From Streptomyces atratus (lineage in GTDB: Bacteria > Actinomycetota > Actinomycetes > Streptomycetales > Streptomycetaceae), in NCBI RefSeq assembly GCF_014648655.1, contig NZ_BMRN01000003.1:390335-454334 (forward strand): a DNA stretch of 64,000 nt. The letters run 5' to 3'. Both the position numbers and the translations under genes were made by a program. Positions within the stretch are counted from its first letter, which is position 1. Every line of letters starts with the position of its first letter. Below the pieces are notes generated by a model. The model had not been told where the DNA came from. It searched no databases and saw only the letters and a program-made list of their open reading frames with translations. Of the stretch, positions 62,702-64,000 are shown one piece after another.

Positions 62702-62872
62702 GACGCATCAGGCGGACACCCCTGGCACGGGGCGTCCCTGTAGGCGCGCGGGAAGGCGACCTGGCGTGACGTCACCGCTGAACAAGGACGTATCGACGAA
62801 AGCAGGGCCTGCCACGGTCGTCCACACGCTGCTCCCGCCCTGGCCCGCACCGAGGCGAAGGGCGCAAAGTCC

Positions 62873-63241
62873 TCAGACGGGCATGACCTGCACGTCGTAG
62901 GAGGGGATCCACTTGTCGCGGGTCAGGACAGTCATACCCTCGGTCCGGGCCTGTGCGATCAGTATCCGGTCGAACGGATCGCGGTGATGTGCGGGCAGTC
63001 TGCCCGCCCGCACGCCGTGTCCCGAGGTGATCGGAAGCGAGGTGAACTGGCTGTCCCGTGCCCGTTCAGCCAGGTCCTCGGGACCTTCGAGCTTTCCGAG
63101 GGACTGCTTGATCGCGATCTCCTACGGGGTGACCGCGCTGGCGAAGACCGAGGGCTCCGTGTCCAGCAGGTGTTTGATCTCGTCGGTGAGCTCGGCGGAG
63201 TCGTCGAGCCACCACAGGACGACAGGGGTGTCGAGCAGCAT
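62873..63241 (-). pseudogene. VapC-type PIN domain toxin broken by an amber codon
   Basis: The frame from the ATG at 63241 to the TGA at 62873 encodes a complete PIN protein: LLDTPVVLWWLDDSAELTDE, VFASAVTP, then a TAG (63122-63124) where relatives have Trp (W-EIAIKQSLGKL), and on to GHGVRAGRLPAHHRDPFDRI, LIAQARTEGMTVLTRD. A single TGG to TAG change explains it. The acidic residues of the nuclease site lie on both sides of the stop, so the toxin is inactive unless the stop is read through. Gap to the antitoxin 5 bases. Confidence 0.85.
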
Positions 63242-63246
63242 CTTCC

Positions 63247-63489
63247 TCAGCGCATCCCGAAGGCGTCGGCAAGGTCGTCCGGCAGGTCGTCGAAGTCCTC
63301 CCTGATGTGGATCTGTCCCTTGAGTGAGCCGCGCCCGGTCCGCTTCACCCGGGCATGGAGCGGCACGACCTCGGACGCCGGTTCTCCCGCTTTGGAGATC
63401 ACCACTTCCTCGCCTGTGGCCACCTGTTCCAGGATGCGCGAGAGGTGGGTCTTGGCCTCATGGACGTTGTACTGACGAGCTGCTTCCAC
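63247..63489 (-). CDS. Phd/YefM-type antitoxin of a VapC toxin
   Basis: 80 residues from a GTG at 63489. Phd/YefM motifs: RQYNVHEAKTHLSRILEQVA, GEEVVISKAGEPASEVVPL, then a toxin-binding tail IREDFDDLPDDLADAFGMR. It neutralises a PIN toxin and represses its own operon. The downstream toxin frame is broken, so the antitoxin persists alone. Confidence 0.88.
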   Translation of the reverse strand: MEAARQYNVHEAKTHLSRILEQVATGEEVVISKAGEPASEVVPLHARVKRTGRGSLKGQIHIREDFDDLPDDLADAFGMR

Positions 63490-63657
63490 GGCTGCCTCGC
63501 AGGGACGGATCGGCGGGTGGACCAACCACTGGACCAAGTGTCCCCCGCGATCCGGAGGCGTGCGTCGGTGACGGCTCTTGCCTGCCGGGTCGGGGGTGGC
63601 GGTCGGTGCCGATGCCGTACGCAAGCCCGAGCAGGTCGTGATGGATCACCCTGACTC

Positions 63658-63695
63658 GTAAGTGGCTTACACCCAGGGTTCGTTGGGGGTAAGCC
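63658..63695. promoter_or_regulatory. Nested inverted repeats upstream of the terminal membrane protein gene
   Basis: GTAAG-tgg-CTTAC (63658-63670), and GGCTTAC (63664-63670) with GTAAGCC (63689-63695) share an arm; the outer pair extends to 10 of 11 bases. They lie 41-78 bases before the ATG at 63736. Operator role inferred. Confidence 0.45.
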
Positions 63696-63735
63696 CTGAT
63701 AGTGGGAAGGGTCCGCCGGGCACGAGCATCGACGC

Positions 63736-64000
63736 ATGACGACGATGCGGATGGCGGCGGAGCGACAGCATGCAACAGCCGGTACGGATGGTGTGGCCGG
63801 GGTGACGCTGGGAACGGCCCTCCTCGCGGGGCCGGTCCTGATGGCGGGGTACGGGGTGGTGCGGCTGGTCGGGCGCGCCGTCAGCGATTACGGGCCCGGT
63901 GTGTGGTGGACGCTGGCGCACCTTCTGTTCCTGGCCGGGGTGCTCGCGTTCGTGCCGGTGTTCCTGGGGCTGCGGAAGACCGCCGTGGTGCGTGGCGGCA
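63736..64000 (+). CDS. Membrane protein, N-terminal part (3' end outside window)
   Basis: From the ATG at 63736, 88 codons are in the window. Two hydrophobic segments are visible: TLGTALLAGPVLMAGYGVV and VWWTLAHLLFLAGVLAFVPV. A short polar N-terminus precedes them. The rest is outside the window, so only a polytopic membrane protein can be claimed. Confidence 0.65.
   Translation, partial: MTTMRMAAERQHATAGTDGVAGVTLGTALLAGPVLMAGYGVVRLVGRAVSDYGPGVWWTLAHLLFLAGVLAFVPVFLGLRKTAVVRGG

Overview
The window is high-GC, densely coding actinobacterial DNA and almost certainly a Streptomyces chromosome. Evidence: strong G/C bias at third codon positions, many GTG starts, lineage-typical families (DUF3017, DUF397 with a helix-turn-helix/DUF5753 regulator, DUF4328, SCO4848-family membrane protein, DUF6716 glycosyltransferase), and a gene order (folD, mdh, trpS, dacC, sdhCDAB, methylmalonyl-CoA mutase, neu genes) that from memory matches the SCO48xx core region of S. 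coelicolor. No tRNA, rRNA or CRISPR was seen.

Layout. 1-4.4 kb: end of an RDD membrane protein, folD, a DUF3017 protein, a small HTH membrane protein and mdh with a strong terminator. 4.5-14.3 kb: a B12-type radical SAM protein, two MocR-type regulators each divergent from the genes they probably control, a trans-sulfuration-type PLP enzyme, a DMT transporter and rocD. 14.5-24.3 kb: trpS, a 2'-5' RNA ligase-like protein, a DprE1/DprE2-like pair, BrkB, a D-Ala-D-Ala carboxypeptidase, SCO4848-type protein, a metallophosphoesterase and an orphan peptide-type binding protein. 24.3-28.7 kb: a small membrane/DCC/TetR operon with twin palindromes, MFS/MarR, a start-less gene remnant and a proline/tyrosine-rich membrane protein. 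28.8-32.3 kb: the sdhCDAB operon (complex II). 32.5-36.6 kb: an OHCU decarboxylase-like gene that seems to need a CTG start, a GH20 hexosaminidase, a DUF4328 protein and a hypothetical.

36.6-43.2 kb is a disturbed accessory patch: a decayed FG-GAP gene, two IS1380-type transposase fragments, a two-component system whose kinase carries an unusual C-terminal extension, a WhiJ/BldB-like HTH-DUF397 pair, and small lipoprotein genes. 43.3-47.0 kb holds two tandem, paralogous sigma factor/membrane protein modules. 47.2-51.4 kb: an L,D-transpeptidase, a methylmalonyl-CoA mutase catalytic subunit without B12 domain, a Uma2 nuclease-like protein and a LysE exporter.

51.6-62.7 kb is the most distinctive block: a cell-surface glycopolymer locus built on nonulosonic (sialic-type) acid. 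It has NeuB (sugar synthase), NeuA fused to a HAD phosphatase (CMP activation), a DUF6716 glycosyltransferase, a membrane O-acyltransferase, two polysialyltransferase-like enzymes each paired with a GT2 glycosyltransferase in inverted arrangement, and a third sialyltransferase-like protein. The likely product is a Kdn/teichulosonic-acid-type wall polymer. The window ends with a VapBC-type toxin-antitoxin pair whose toxin is broken by an amber codon, and the start of a membrane protein.
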